A DNA stretch of 64,000 nucleotides from CBDCIS01 sp965217565 (GTDB lineage Bacteria; Chloroflexota; Dehalococcoidia; Lucifugimonadales; CATOSD01), in NCBI GenBank assembly GCA_965217565.1, contig CBDCIS010000003.1, positions 186,001 to 250,000 of the forward strand, given 5' to 3'. Below are positions 8,914 through 16,688 of this stretch, one piece after another. The number at the start of each line of letters is the position of its first letter. Positions within the stretch are counted from its first letter, which is position 1. The notes below the pieces were generated by a model, which was not told the DNA's origin, ran no database searches, and worked only from the letters and a program-made list of their open reading frames with translations. The translations under genes and the position numbers were made by a program.

Positions 8914-8957
8914 CGGGCTGACGGGGAAACCGTCAATCCCTAGCAAACGCTATTCCC

Positions 8958-9248
8958 TCACACAACCTCCTCGTACAAATCGCGCCACGTAGGATTACAC
9001 TTCTCAATCAACTCAATCTTCCACAACCGCCTCCACTTCTTCATCGCTTTCTCCCGCGCGATCGCGCTCACGATCGAGTCGTGGACTTCGTACCAAACAA
9101 GGTAATGCACGCCGTAACGCTTCGTGAAGCCATCCACAAATTCGCCCTTGTGTTGCCAAGTCCTCTGCGCAAGGCTCGAAGTGACGCCGAGATACAGCGT
9201 GCCGTTGCACCGGCTTGCGAGAAGGTAAACGAAGCCTTGTTTTGCCAT
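8958..9248 (-). CDS. GIY-YIG family endonuclease-like protein (UPF0213-type)
   Basis: A 96-aa single-domain protein. GFVYLLAS and LYLGVTSSL correspond to the GIY and YIG strands, Arg and Trp-Gln-His follow (LAQRTWQHK), and Glu in WYEVHD is the usual metal ligand of the family. The tail (KAMKKWRRLWKIELIEKCNPTWRDLY) is characteristic of small standalone GIY-YIG proteins. ATG 9248 is preferred over the upstream ATG at 9305 because the conserved domain begins immediately after it. The gene sits between 92-bp direct repeats and further REP-like palindromes (about 9319-9345 and 9521-9553), with no operon partner. Its cellular role is unknown; nuclease activity is inferred from the fold. Confidence 0.85.
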   Translation of the reverse strand: MAKQGFVYLLASRCNGTLYLGVTSSLAQRTWQHKGEFVDGFTKRYGVHYLVWYEVHDSIVSAIAREKAMKKWRRLWKIELIEKCNPTWRDLYEEVV

Positions 9249-9398
9249 CAAACGTCTTTCATGCCAATGACAGCGACAGGGTGTTGCGGCAGCACGCGAT
9301 GCCACCGCCCCACCGCCTTGATTCCCGCTTTCGGGGGAATGACGGCGAGGCAGGGCTGGCGGCTCGGTGGGGCTGACGGCTCGGCAGCCACCGCTCCT

Positions 9399-9490
9399 CC
9401 CCCTGGATTGGCGAGCGGCGAGCCATTGCGGTGGATTCCCGCCCCGTATCGGAGTACGGAGCAGGCTTTTCGCGGGAATGACGGCGAGGC
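9399..9490 (+). repeat. 92-bp direct repeat, right copy (REP-like)
   Basis: Second copy of the unit at 8822-8913 (three mismatches, same orientation). The gap 9249-9592 otherwise contains shortened versions of the same palindrome and no gene. Confidence 0.9.
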
Positions 9491-9520
9491 GAGGCTGACA
9501 ACGAGGCTACCACCGCCCCA

Positions 9521-9553
9521 CCGCCTGGATTCCCGCTTTCGCGGGAATGACGG
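9521..9553. repeat. Short REP-like palindrome
   Basis: CCGCCTGGATTCCCGC, TTTC, then GCGGGAATGACGGG forms a perfect TTCCCGC/GCGGGAA stem with a 4-nt loop. A near copy with one stem change is at about 9313-9344. These look like the solitary form of the longer 92-bp repeats. Confidence 0.75.
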
Positions 9554-9592
9554 GAAGGCGGGGCTGACGGCTTGGCGACCGGGCGGTCGCCC

Positions 9593-10393
9593 CTACCCGG
9601 ACAGGAACCCCTGCACCACCTGCACGAACTCGTCGGGCTTCTCCACCTCCGGCTGGTGGCCGCAGTCCTCCAGGACGACTAGCCGGGAGCCTTGGATCGA
9701 CTGGTTGTAGCGCTCTCCCGCGCTCAGCGGGATTATGGGGTCCTGCCGCCCCCAGACGATGAGGGTGGAGAGCCTCTTGAGACGGCTCAGCAGGTGCGGT
9801 AGGCCCGGATAGTGCATGTAGGGCCTCCACGACAGCCGGCACGCCTCTTCTCTCGCCACTTCCCACGCCTCGGCCTGCTCAGGAGTCGGCTCCTCGGGAC
9901 AGAGCAACTCGAACTCCGGCGTCGAAACCGGGTCCAGCACGCTGGTCGTGATGTAGTCCTTCGCCACCACTAGGAACATGTCGAAAATCTCACCGGTGGG
10001 AGGGCGAACGCCGGCGGGCGCGACAAGCACCAGCTTCTTGAACATGTCGGGGGACATCGACGCCATCTCAGCGGCGAGCCAGCCGCCCAGCGAGAAGCCC
10101 ATCAGGTTGACCTGGCCCAGCCCGAGGTCGTCGATGGCCTCCAGGTACCAGCCCGCCATGTCGCGGACGCTCATTATCCAGTCCAGGCGCTCGGAGCTTC
10201 CAAACCCGGGATGTGAGGGGATGTGCAGCGTGTTCCCCTGCGACAGCCCCTCATGGTAGCGCATCCATCCGGGATGGCCCATCTCCCCGTGCAGCACGAG
10301 CAGAGGGTCCCCCGCGCCGCCCTTTACCACTTGAATGTTGGCGCCCGCAACCTCTATCATCTCTTCAGTCCAAGACTTGGTGGTTGTAGTCAT
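9593..10393 (-). CDS. Alpha/beta-fold hydrolase
   Basis: A 266-aa alpha/beta hydrolase. The oxyanion-hole region is LVLHGEMG, the nucleophile is Ser in GFSLGG, the acid is Asp in VWGRQDPIIP, and the His is in EDCGHQPEVEKP. A short lid lies between strand 6 and the acid loop. The family covers esterases, C-C bond hydrolases and haloperoxidase-like enzymes, and the substrate is not evident. ATG 10393 is selected because GAGGAGGAAA lies 9 nt upstream; the longer reading frame to 10489 has no ribosome binding site. It is divergent from the phosphodiesterase-like gene at 10532. Confidence 0.82.
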   Translation of the reverse strand: MTTTTKSWTEEMIEVAGANIQVVKGGAGDPLLVLHGEMGHPGWMRYHEGLSQGNTLHIPSHPGFGSSERLDWIMSVRDMAGWYLEAIDDLGLGQVNLMGFSLGGWLAAEMASMSPDMFKKLVLVAPAGVRPPTGEIFDMFLVVAKDYITTSVLDPVSTPEFELLCPEEPTPEQAEAWEVAREEACRLSWRPYMHYPGLPHLLSRLKRLSTLIVWGRQDPIIPLSAGERYNQSIQGSRLVVLEDCGHQPEVEKPDEFVQVVQGFLSG

Positions 10394-10531
10394 CCGGCAG
10401 TTTCCTCCTCGATGAAGGCTTGGCTTGGTTGTGGATTGGCCCAGTGTGCCGATTGCCCCGATTGTCCGATGGCGCCGTCGTATTGTCAAGTCGCGGCAGC
10501 GCGGCGCGGGTTGTCAGAGAAATAAGGAGAT

Positions 10532-11986
10532 ATGATGAGTTCGGTGTTGATTACGGTGTTCGATGGTTTGCAGCCGGCACAGGTTACACCGGAGCTTATG
10601 CCGAACCTGTCCGCCTTTGCGGCGGAGGGCGTCGCCTTTGGGAATCACCACCCGGTGTTCCCGAGCGTGACACGCATCAACGGCGCGAGCATGGTGACGG
10701 GCCGCTACCCCGGAGCGCACGGGCTGACGGCGAACACGCTCGTCGTGCGCGACTTCGACCCGTACCTGGCCTTCTCCGCCCTGGAGCCGACGTTGACGCA
10801 ACTGGCAGAAAAGACGGGCAGGGTTCTTCTCGCGCCAACTCTTGCGGACATACTCTCTCGGCACGGCATGGAGTACGTGGCAATCGGCACCGGCACGAGC
10901 GGGAACGCCTACGTGCACAACCCCAACGCGGAGGTCTCCGGCGGCGCGACGATACACCCTGAGTTCACGCTGCCGCGCGGCCTGAACGACGAGGTAATCG
11001 CCCGCTTCGGCGCGTGGCCCGCAGACGCGATGCCCACCACCGCGCGGCTGGCCCACGCGGTGGAAATCATGACCAGCTACATACTGCCTGAGCGCAGGCC
11101 CGCGGTCGCGCTGATATGGTTTTCCGAGCCGGACCACGCCCAGCACGCTCACGGCGTCGGCAGCGAGATGGGCGTTCTGGCCGTGCGCGCGGCCGACGCG
11201 CAGTTTGGCAGGCTGCTGTCGTGGCTCGAACAGTCCGGCCTGGCAGCGGACACGGACGTGATGGTGGTTTCCGACCATGGCTACTCGACCATCCAGGGCG
11301 TGGTCAACCTGGAGAGCGAGTTGAAGGCGGCGGGCTTCCCGGAGGGCAGCGAACCCGGCGGCGTGATTGTCGCGCCCAACGGCGCCTCCGCACTCTTCTA
11401 CGTCCGCGACGGCGACCTCGCCGCGACGGACCGGCTGGCGGCGTGGCTGATGGCGCAACCCTGGTGCGGCCCCATACTGGCGTCGGACTCCGTCTCGGGC
11501 ATCGCGGGAACGCTGCCCGCGTCGCTGATCGGCAACGACGGGGAGCGCGCGCCCGAACTGGCGATGTCCTTCAGGTGGGACTCGAGGCCAAATGACGCCG
11601 GTTTCGCTGGACACGCCTTCTCAGCCGGAGGCGCGCCGGGACTCGGACAGCACGGGTCGATGAGCCGCCACGAGATGAACAACGTCCTGTTCGCCAGGGG
11701 ACCGAACTTCAAACGGGGCATCGTGGTGGAGACGCCGACCGGCAACGTGGACGTCGCCCCAACGGTTCTTCGCCTGCTGGGGCTGTCTGCCAGAACACCG
11801 ATGGACGGCCGCGCGCTGGAAGAGGCGCTCGAGGGCGGGCCGGCTCCCGCCGCGTCGCGGTGGACGACCGACGTCCACGAGGCGGAGCGATCGGTGGATG
11901 GCGGGGTCTATCGCCAGCGCGTTAGCGTGTCCAGGATGAGCGAGACCTTCTACCTGGACGAGGGCCGCGCCTGGCTGGAGGGCTAG
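10532..11986 (+). CDS. Alkaline-phosphatase-superfamily phosphodiesterase/nucleotide pyrophosphatase
   Basis: A 484-aa protein of the type I phosphodiesterase/nucleotide pyrophosphatase family. Metal-binding Asp is in VFDGLQ near the N-terminus. The nucleophile is the Thr in FPSVTRINGASMVTG, followed by RYPGAHGL. Further ligands are SEPDHAQHAHG (Asp and His, around residues 195-205), VVSDHGYS and a C-terminal His in LGQHGSM. This arrangement places two zinc ions and hydrolyses phosphodiester or phosphonate bonds. No signal peptide is seen. ATG 10532 (or 10535) follows ATAAGGAGA. The natural substrate (nucleotide, phospholipid or phosphonoacetate) is not determinable. Confidence 0.82.
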   Translation: MMSSVLITVFDGLQPAQVTPELMPNLSAFAAEGVAFGNHHPVFPSVTRINGASMVTGRYPGAHGLTANTLVVRDFDPYLAFSALEPTLTQLAEKTGRVLLAPTLADILSRHGMEYVAIGTGTSGNAYVHNPNAEVSGGATIHPEFTLPRGLNDEVIARFGAWPADAMPTTARLAHAVEIMTSYILPERRPAVALIWFSEPDHAQHAHGVGSEMGVLAVRAADAQFGRLLSWLEQSGLAADTDVMVVSDHGYSTIQGVVNLESELKAAGFPEGSEPGGVIVAPNGASALFYVRDGDLAATDRLAAWLMAQPWCGPILASDSVSGIAGTLPASLIGNDGERAPELAMSFRWDSRPNDAGFAGHAFSAGGAPGLGQHGSMSRHEMNNVLFARGPNFKRGIVVETPTGNVDVAPTVLRLLGLSARTPMDGRALEEALEGGPAPAASRWTTDVHEAERSVDGGVYRQRVSVSRMSETFYLDEGRAWLEG

Positions 11987-12132
11987 GCCTACGCGAGACT
12001 GCCGACGGGGGTTCTCCCTTCTGCGCAATCCCTTGACAGCGCGGACGGGCCGCGCCTAGACTACGCCCGTCCGGTGGCGCGCATATCCGCCATTCCGGCA
12101 GACGCGACAACGTCTTTGCGAGGAGGAGTCGA

Positions 12133-12519
12133 GTGTTCAAGTGGGTGGACCACGTGGTAATCGCGGTTAACGATCTGAAAAGCGCGGTGGATGACTACGA
12201 GACCAGGCTGGGCCTGAAGGCCGAGGTCACCGACAGGGTGGTTCCCGAGTTGGGCCTTCGCCAGGCAATTTTGCCCCTGGGAGAGGGCGGCCGGTTCATC
12301 GAGTTGGTGGAGGCGCTCGGGCCGGAAACCCCGGTGGGCCGCAGCCTGGCGCGTCGGGGAGAGGGGATTCACCTGATCGCCATCGCGGTGGACGACCGCG
12401 AGAAGGCCGCCACCGAACTGAAGGCAAACGGAGCGCGCATCATCGAGGCGCCGGGCGGGCCGTACATTCATCCCAGCGAATCGCACGGCGTGCTCATCCA
12501 ACTGGTGGAGCGAAAGTAG
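12133..12519 (+). CDS. VOC/glyoxalase-fold protein, methylmalonyl-CoA epimerase-like
   Basis: A 128-aa vicinal-oxygen-chelate protein with two beta-alpha-beta-beta-beta modules. His in VDHVVIAV near residue 6 opens the fold, Glu occurs in RFIELVE, His in GIHLIAIAV, and the final strand is GVLIQLVE, so the fourth metal position may be Gln rather than Glu. The pattern resembles methylmalonyl-CoA epimerase and lactoylglutathione lyase; no mutase gene is in the window to settle it. It starts with GTG at 12133 behind AGGAGGAG. It converges on the TPR lipoprotein gene at 12558. Confidence 0.75.
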   Translation: MFKWVDHVVIAVNDLKSAVDDYETRLGLKAEVTDRVVPELGLRQAILPLGEGGRFIELVEALGPETPVGRSLARRGEGIHLIAIAVDDREKAATELKANGARIIEAPGGPYIHPSESHGVLIQLVERK

Positions 12520-12557
12520 TCCAGCGCAGCCCGTCGCCCGTGGTCGAGAGGAGCCTG

Positions 12558-13148
12558 CTACGGGCGAATCTCCTCCAGGAGTTTTCTTGCTTCGGCCAAT
12601 TGAAAGGGCTGCCGAAGCGGGTCGTAGTGCCGGACGGCCTGCTCCATGTCGGATACCGCCTTTTCGATGTCGCCCAGGTCTCTGTGAAGCAGCGCCCTGT
12701 CCTTGTACGCCTCGGCAAAGTCCGGCTTTAGCTCGATGGCCTTGTCCAGGTCCTCCAGCGCGGGCTTGAACAGGTTGTTGTTCTCCTTCTCTTTGGCCTC
12801 ATTGTGGTAGGCGACGCCTCTACCGTGGTAGCCCAGCTCGAGGTTGGGAAGGATTCTAATCACCAGCCCATAGGCCGGAATCGCGTCCTCCCACAGGTTG
12901 GCTTCCAGCAGCATTGCGGCTCGCGTGTACTCGAACAGCCCCCTTGACGGCTGCTGCGAGGGAGAGGAAGTGGGCGTCGGCTCCGGCGTCGCCGTAGCGG
13001 GCGGCGGCGTGGCAGTCGGCTCGGGCGTCGCCGTTGGAGGCGCGGGCGTCGGCTCGGGCGTCGGTGTCGCCGAGGGCGACGAACACCCGCCAACGAACAC
13101 CAGCGCGGCAACGGCAAGAAGCGCCAACAAACAGGTCTTCAGCTCCAT
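12558..13148 (-). CDS. TPR-containing lipoprotein
   Basis: A 196-aa secreted lipoprotein. A signal peptide (MELKTCLLALLAVAALVFVGG) ends at a lipobox with Cys22. A Thr/Pro/Glu-rich linker of about 45 residues follows, then two to three tetratricopeptide units (YHGRGVAYHNEA, PALEDLDKAIELKPDFAEAY, DIEKAVSDMEQA). TPR arrays bind protein partners, so this is probably an outer-face scaffold. ATG 13148 is chosen because the signal sequence begins there; the upstream extension is not signal-like. A similar lipoprotein is encoded at 18841-19530. Confidence 0.8.
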   Translation of the reverse strand: MELKTCLLALLAVAALVFVGGCSSPSATPTPEPTPAPPTATPEPTATPPPATATPEPTPTSSPSQQPSRGLFEYTRAAMLLEANLWEDAIPAYGLVIRILPNLELGYHGRGVAYHNEAKEKENNNLFKPALEDLDKAIELKPDFAEAYKDRALLHRDLGDIEKAVSDMEQAVRHYDPLRQPFQLAEARKLLEEIRP

Positions 13149-13350
13149 GACGATCCTGAAAATCTCATACCCCTGGTATCCTGATTCGACAATTGGCTTC
13201 TCACACCCGAAGAGGGCCGTCTTATGTCCGCCTCGTATGGCATCACTCCGAACTGCCGAGCGGCGAACCGCCACGCTCCCGATGACCTACTCCCCTCTAG
13301 GATAGCATATACTTGGTTCGAGCAAAAACAACACTCTTGGAGGAGAAAAC

Positions 13351-13878
13351 GTGATACGCAGCCTGGACGGGTTAACCCCCCGGATTCATCCGACCGCCTT
13401 TGTCAGCGAGTTCGCCTACGTCATCGGAGACGTGGAGATAGGCGAGGGGTCCGGTGTCTGGCCCGGAACGGTTATTCGGGCCGACGCTGGCAAGATTACG
13501 ATCGGCAAGAACACCTGCATTCAGGACAACTCCGTTATCCACGGCGACGACGACGTGGTCATCGGCGATAACGTGGTCATCGGGCACAGGGTGATGTGTC
13601 ACGCCCAGGCGGTGGGCGACCGCGTGCTCATAGGCAACGGCGCGGTCATAAACGACGGCGCGGAGATTGGCGATGACTGCGTGGTCGCCTCCGGCTGCAT
13701 GGTCATCGAGACGATGAAGATCGAGCCTCGCTCTATCGTCATGGGCGTGCCTGCGCGGGTGCGCGGCGAGGTGGAGGAGCGGCACACAGAGCTTATCAAG
13801 AGAACTGGCGACACCTACGTGCGGAGGGCGCAGCGTTACAAGAGGCAGGGCAACCTGGAATCGGAACGGCCCCAATAG
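13351..13878 (+). CDS. Gamma-carbonic-anhydrase-like left-handed beta-helix protein
   Basis: A 175-aa hexapeptide-repeat protein of the gamma-CA/PaaY/YrdA group. Regular [IV]xxGxx turns form the left-handed beta-helix. The zinc ligands are His in SVIHGD and the two His in IGHRVMCH. A C-terminal helix (HTELIKRTGDTYVRRAQRYKR) packs along the helix axis. Members trimerise and are carbonic anhydrases, or thioesterases in the PaaY subgroup. It starts with GTG at 13351 behind GGAGGAGAA. It ends 6 nt before the convergent argS stop. Confidence 0.85.
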   Translation: MIRSLDGLTPRIHPTAFVSEFAYVIGDVEIGEGSGVWPGTVIRADAGKITIGKNTCIQDNSVIHGDDDVVIGDNVVIGHRVMCHAQAVGDRVLIGNGAVINDGAEIGDDCVVASGCMVIETMKIEPRSIVMGVPARVRGEVEERHTELIKRTGDTYVRRAQRYKRQGNLESERPQ

Positions 13879-13884
13879 GCGGCG

Positions 13885-15555
13885 CTACATCTGGTCCGGC
13901 GCCTCCATCGTCATCAGGCCCAGGCAGCGAGCGAGCGCAATCCTGGCGGCATCGACCAGCTTGAGACGAGCCCTGCTGATCGCCTCTTCGCCCTCCACGC
14001 CGGAGACGACCCTGCACTTCTGGTAGAACCAGTGGAAGGCGGTGGCAAGCTCAACCGCGTAGTGTGGCAGGTGGTGCGGCTCGAGGCTGCGCGCCATCAT
14101 CTCGACAACCTCAGGCAGGAGCAGCATCTTGCGTATCAGGGCGAGTTCCGCCTCGTGGGTGAGCAACGAAAGGTCTCCCCCTTCGTACTCTATCTCGCCC
14201 TCCCGCGCCAGGCTGAGGATGCTGACGATGCGCGCATGCGCGTACTGGACGTAATAGACCGGGTTCTCGGAAGACTCCCGCTTAGCCAACTCCAGGTCGA
14301 ACTCCATCTGGCTCTCCGGCGAGCGCGACAGGAAGAAGAAGCGGCAGCCGTCGGGGCCGACCTCGTCCACGAGCTCCCTCAGAGTCACGATGTCGCCGCT
14401 GCGCTTCGAGAGCCTCACCACCTCTTCCCCGCGCCTCAGCGTGACGAGCTGGTTGATCATCAGCGTCAGCCTCTCCGGCGGGATGCCGAGGGCGCTGACG
14501 ACGGCCTTCATGCGGGCCACGTGCCCCTGGTGGTCGGCGCCCCAGACGTTTATGACGTGGTCGAAACCGCGCTCGACGAACTTGTTGTAGTGATAGGCCA
14601 CGTCCGACGCGAAGTAGGTGGGCGCGCCGTTGCTGCGAACGACGACGGCGTCTTTGTCCTCGCCCGCCTCGACCCAGGCGAACCAGGTCGCGCCGTCCCG
14701 CTCCACGAGGTTACCCTGTTCGCGCAGCAGTTCCAACCCTCTCTCGTACTGGCCCCTCTCATAGAGGCTGCGCTCGCTGAACCAGACGTCGAAGCGCACC
14801 CGGAGCGCTTCCAGGTCGATCCGGATGGCGTCCAGCATCTTGCGCAGCCCGATCTCGCCCATCTCCCGGATAGCGTCGGACTCCGGCGCGTCAGCGAACC
14901 TGTCGCCCTGCTCTGCCCTCAACTCCCGGGCCAGTTCCACCATGTACTCGCCCACGTAGCCGTCCGGGGGGATCTCGGTCTGCTTGCCGTGAAGCTGTTG
15001 GTAGCGGGCGTAGAGGCTCTCGTTGAACCTGTCCATCTGGTTACCGGCGTCGTTGATGTAGTACTCCCGCTCCACGTCGTAGCCGGCCGCTTCCAGGACG
15101 TTGGCGAGCGCGCTGCCGATGACCGCCCCCCTGGCGTGCGCGACGTGCAATGGGCCGGTCGGATTGACGCTGACAAACTCTACCTGCATCCTCCTGCCGG
15201 CCCCCACATCCACCTCGCCGAACGACATGCCGGCCTGGCGTATCACGTCAACCTGCTCGGCCAGCCAGGAGTCCTTGAGGGAGAAGTTTATGAAGCCGGG
15301 GCGCGCGGCCCAGACCCTGTCCAACGGCCCCCGAACAGGAATCAGGGACACCATCTTCTCGGCGATCTCCATCGGGTTCATGCGCATGGGCCGCGCCAGC
15401 TTCAGCGGGAGGCTGCAAGCGAACTCGCCGTGCTCAGGGTTGGGCGGACGTTCGATCGCCAGGTCGTCCACCGGCGTGGCCGGCAGCAGTCCCTCGCGCT
15501 GAGCGTCGTCGAGCGCATTGGTTACCAGTTGGGTAATGTGTTCTCTGATAGTCAT
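13885..15555 (-). CDS. argS: Arginyl-tRNA synthetase
   Basis: A 556-aa class I synthetase charging tRNA-Arg. The N-terminal Add1 domain (about residues 1-100) is followed by the HIGH box in the form PLHVAHARG near residue 130, an insertion carrying the catalytic fold, the KMSKS counterpart VRLSKRSG near residue 382, and the C-terminal DALR anticodon-binding domain ending ALARCLGL. The length is normal. ATG 15555 is preferred over the TTG at 15591. The long plus-strand frames opposite this gene are shadows. A repeat element lies 100 bp upstream, and the gene seems monocistronic. Confidence 0.93.
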   Translation of the reverse strand: MTIREHITQLVTNALDDAQREGLLPATPVDDLAIERPPNPEHGEFACSLPLKLARPMRMNPMEIAEKMVSLIPVRGPLDRVWAARPGFINFSLKDSWLAEQVDVIRQAGMSFGEVDVGAGRRMQVEFVSVNPTGPLHVAHARGAVIGSALANVLEAAGYDVEREYYINDAGNQMDRFNESLYARYQQLHGKQTEIPPDGYVGEYMVELARELRAEQGDRFADAPESDAIREMGEIGLRKMLDAIRIDLEALRVRFDVWFSERSLYERGQYERGLELLREQGNLVERDGATWFAWVEAGEDKDAVVVRSNGAPTYFASDVAYHYNKFVERGFDHVINVWGADHQGHVARMKAVVSALGIPPERLTLMINQLVTLRRGEEVVRLSKRSGDIVTLRELVDEVGPDGCRFFFLSRSPESQMEFDLELAKRESSENPVYYVQYAHARIVSILSLAREGEIEYEGGDLSLLTHEAELALIRKMLLLPEVVEMMARSLEPHHLPHYAVELATAFHWFYQKCRVVSGVEGEEAISRARLKLVDAARIALARCLGLMTMEAPDQM

Positions 15556-15656
15556 CCGCGTGTCCGATCCCGTGGTCAGCCGCGTCGTCAATTCCGATGT
15601 GGCAGCCTAACGATACCAGATGGACATTGCAGCCGCCAGCCGCTGTCCTCTCGCTT

Positions 15657-15772
15657 AACCTGTATCGACGTAGGGGCAAACCCTTGCGGTTGCCTTGGTT
15701 GGTCGGCCCGTGGCCTGGGCGCCCAGGAGGGATGCCCCTACATGTTGGGCGCCGACCAACCAGATACAGGTT
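15657..15772. repeat. 116-bp nested-palindrome element
   Basis: The ends are perfect 10-bp inverted repeats AACCTGTATC/GATACAGGTT (15657-15666, 15763-15772). Inside them lie GTAGGGGCA/TGCCCCTAC and GGTTGGTCGGC/GCCGACCAACC, so the arms remain complementary over most of the length. The 30-bp arm segment 15669-15698 recurs at 6614-6643. This resembles a small non-coding mobile (MITE-like) element. Confidence 0.75.
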
Positions 15773-15780
15773 CCCTCTCG

Positions 15781-16668
15781 CTAACACCCCGGCGGGTAAC
15801 TCTTCGTCGAAACCAACGCCCCGGCCGCATCGAACAGCCCCGCCTCGTCAGGCTCTCCGTTGCTCCATATGGCCCTGCCATGGTCAAAGCTAAAGCCACC
15901 CCAATCGCCATGAACCCCGTTGGTATAGACTCGGACGCGCTGGCCGGGCGCCAGCGTCCACGCGGGGAACACGAACTCAGGTCTCTCGTCGGCTATGTCC
16001 GTCAGCCTCCAGCCGGACAGATTTTGCGGCACACCGCCGCGGTTCACTATCTCGACATACTCGTCGGATTCGACTCGTGGGACTTCGCCATCGAAGAAGA
16101 TACATCCTATGCGAACGTCGGGCGGAGGTGGACTGGGCGTAGGCGTGTGTGTTGGTGTTGGCGTGGGCGAGTATGTGGCGGTAGGTGTTGGCGTTGGCGT
16201 GTGTGTTGGCGTTGGCGACGGCGTAGGTGTGGGCGTAGGTGTTGGTGTCGGTGTGGGCGACGGCGTTGGCGGCAGTGTTGGGACCGGTGTCCAGGTGGGC
16301 GCGGGTATGGACGTAGGCCGCGGCGTTGACACCTGGGTTGCCGTTGGCTTGAGCTCCGCCGCCTGAGTTGGTTTCGACGTTGCGGCCGGTAAGGGGGTGT
16401 GCGTTGGCGTCGGCGATGGGGCGGACGAGGCCACGGTCGGGGTGGCAGGGGGCATGGGTGTCGCCGTCGACAAGGGTCGCGGAGGCAAGTTCGCGGATGA
16501 ACGAGCGGGCGGCCGCGGTGCCGCGGCCGTCGGCGGGTCAGCGGCCGCTGGAGAGGGCGGCGGCATAGGCCTCTCGGTAACGGTAGGGGGTGATTCGGGA
16601 AGAGCGGTCGGAGGTGGCGCGACATCGCAGCTTAGCGCGATAAACGATGCCGCCAATGCCAGGACCAC
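15781..16668 (-). CDS. Lipoprotein with Thr/Pro-rich stalk and lamin-tail domain
   Basis: A product of about 295 aa. The N-terminus is hydrophobic and ends in a lipobox-like ASFIALSC (Cys14). A very long Thr/Pro/Ser stalk (residues about 15-185) follows, then a C-terminal lamin-tail (LTD) beta-sandwich with YVEIVNRGG, LSGWRLTD, FPAWTLAPGQRVRVYT and DEAGLFD. Secreted LTD proteins are thought to bind surfaces or nucleic acids, or to help anchor enzymes. The start is uncertain: GTG 16668 gives a signal peptide with no basic residues, and the open frame runs a little further to overlap the selD stop. The stalk codons form tandem low-complexity DNA. Confidence 0.7.
   Translation of the reverse strand: MVLALAASFIALSCDVAPPPTALPESPPTVTERPMPPPSPAAADPPTAAAPRPPARSSANLPPRPLSTATPMPPATPTVASSAPSPTPTHTPLPAATSKPTQAAELKPTATQVSTPRPTSIPAPTWTPVPTLPPTPSPTPTPTPTPTPTPSPTPTHTPTPTPTATYSPTPTPTHTPTPSPPPPDVRIGCIFFDGEVPRVESDEYVEIVNRGGVPQNLSGWRLTDIADERPEFVFPAWTLAPGQRVRVYTNGVHGDWGGFSFDHGRAIWSNGEPDEAGLFDAAGALVSTKSYPPGC
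16135..16290. repeat. Low-complexity tandem codon repeat (Thr-Pro stalk)
   Basis: Near-tandem 6- and 12-bp units of the GGCGTAGGTGTTGGC type, encoding alternating Thr-Pro on the minus strand. Such tracts are prone to length change and assembly error. Confidence 0.8.
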
Positions 16669-16688
16669 AATGGACGCGCCGGCCCAGG

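Noticed and set aside
14032..16329. 765-codon open frame on the plus strand.
   Set aside because: It is the antisense of argS and of the Thr/Pro-rich lipoprotein; codon pattern and lack of any fold mark it as a shadow.
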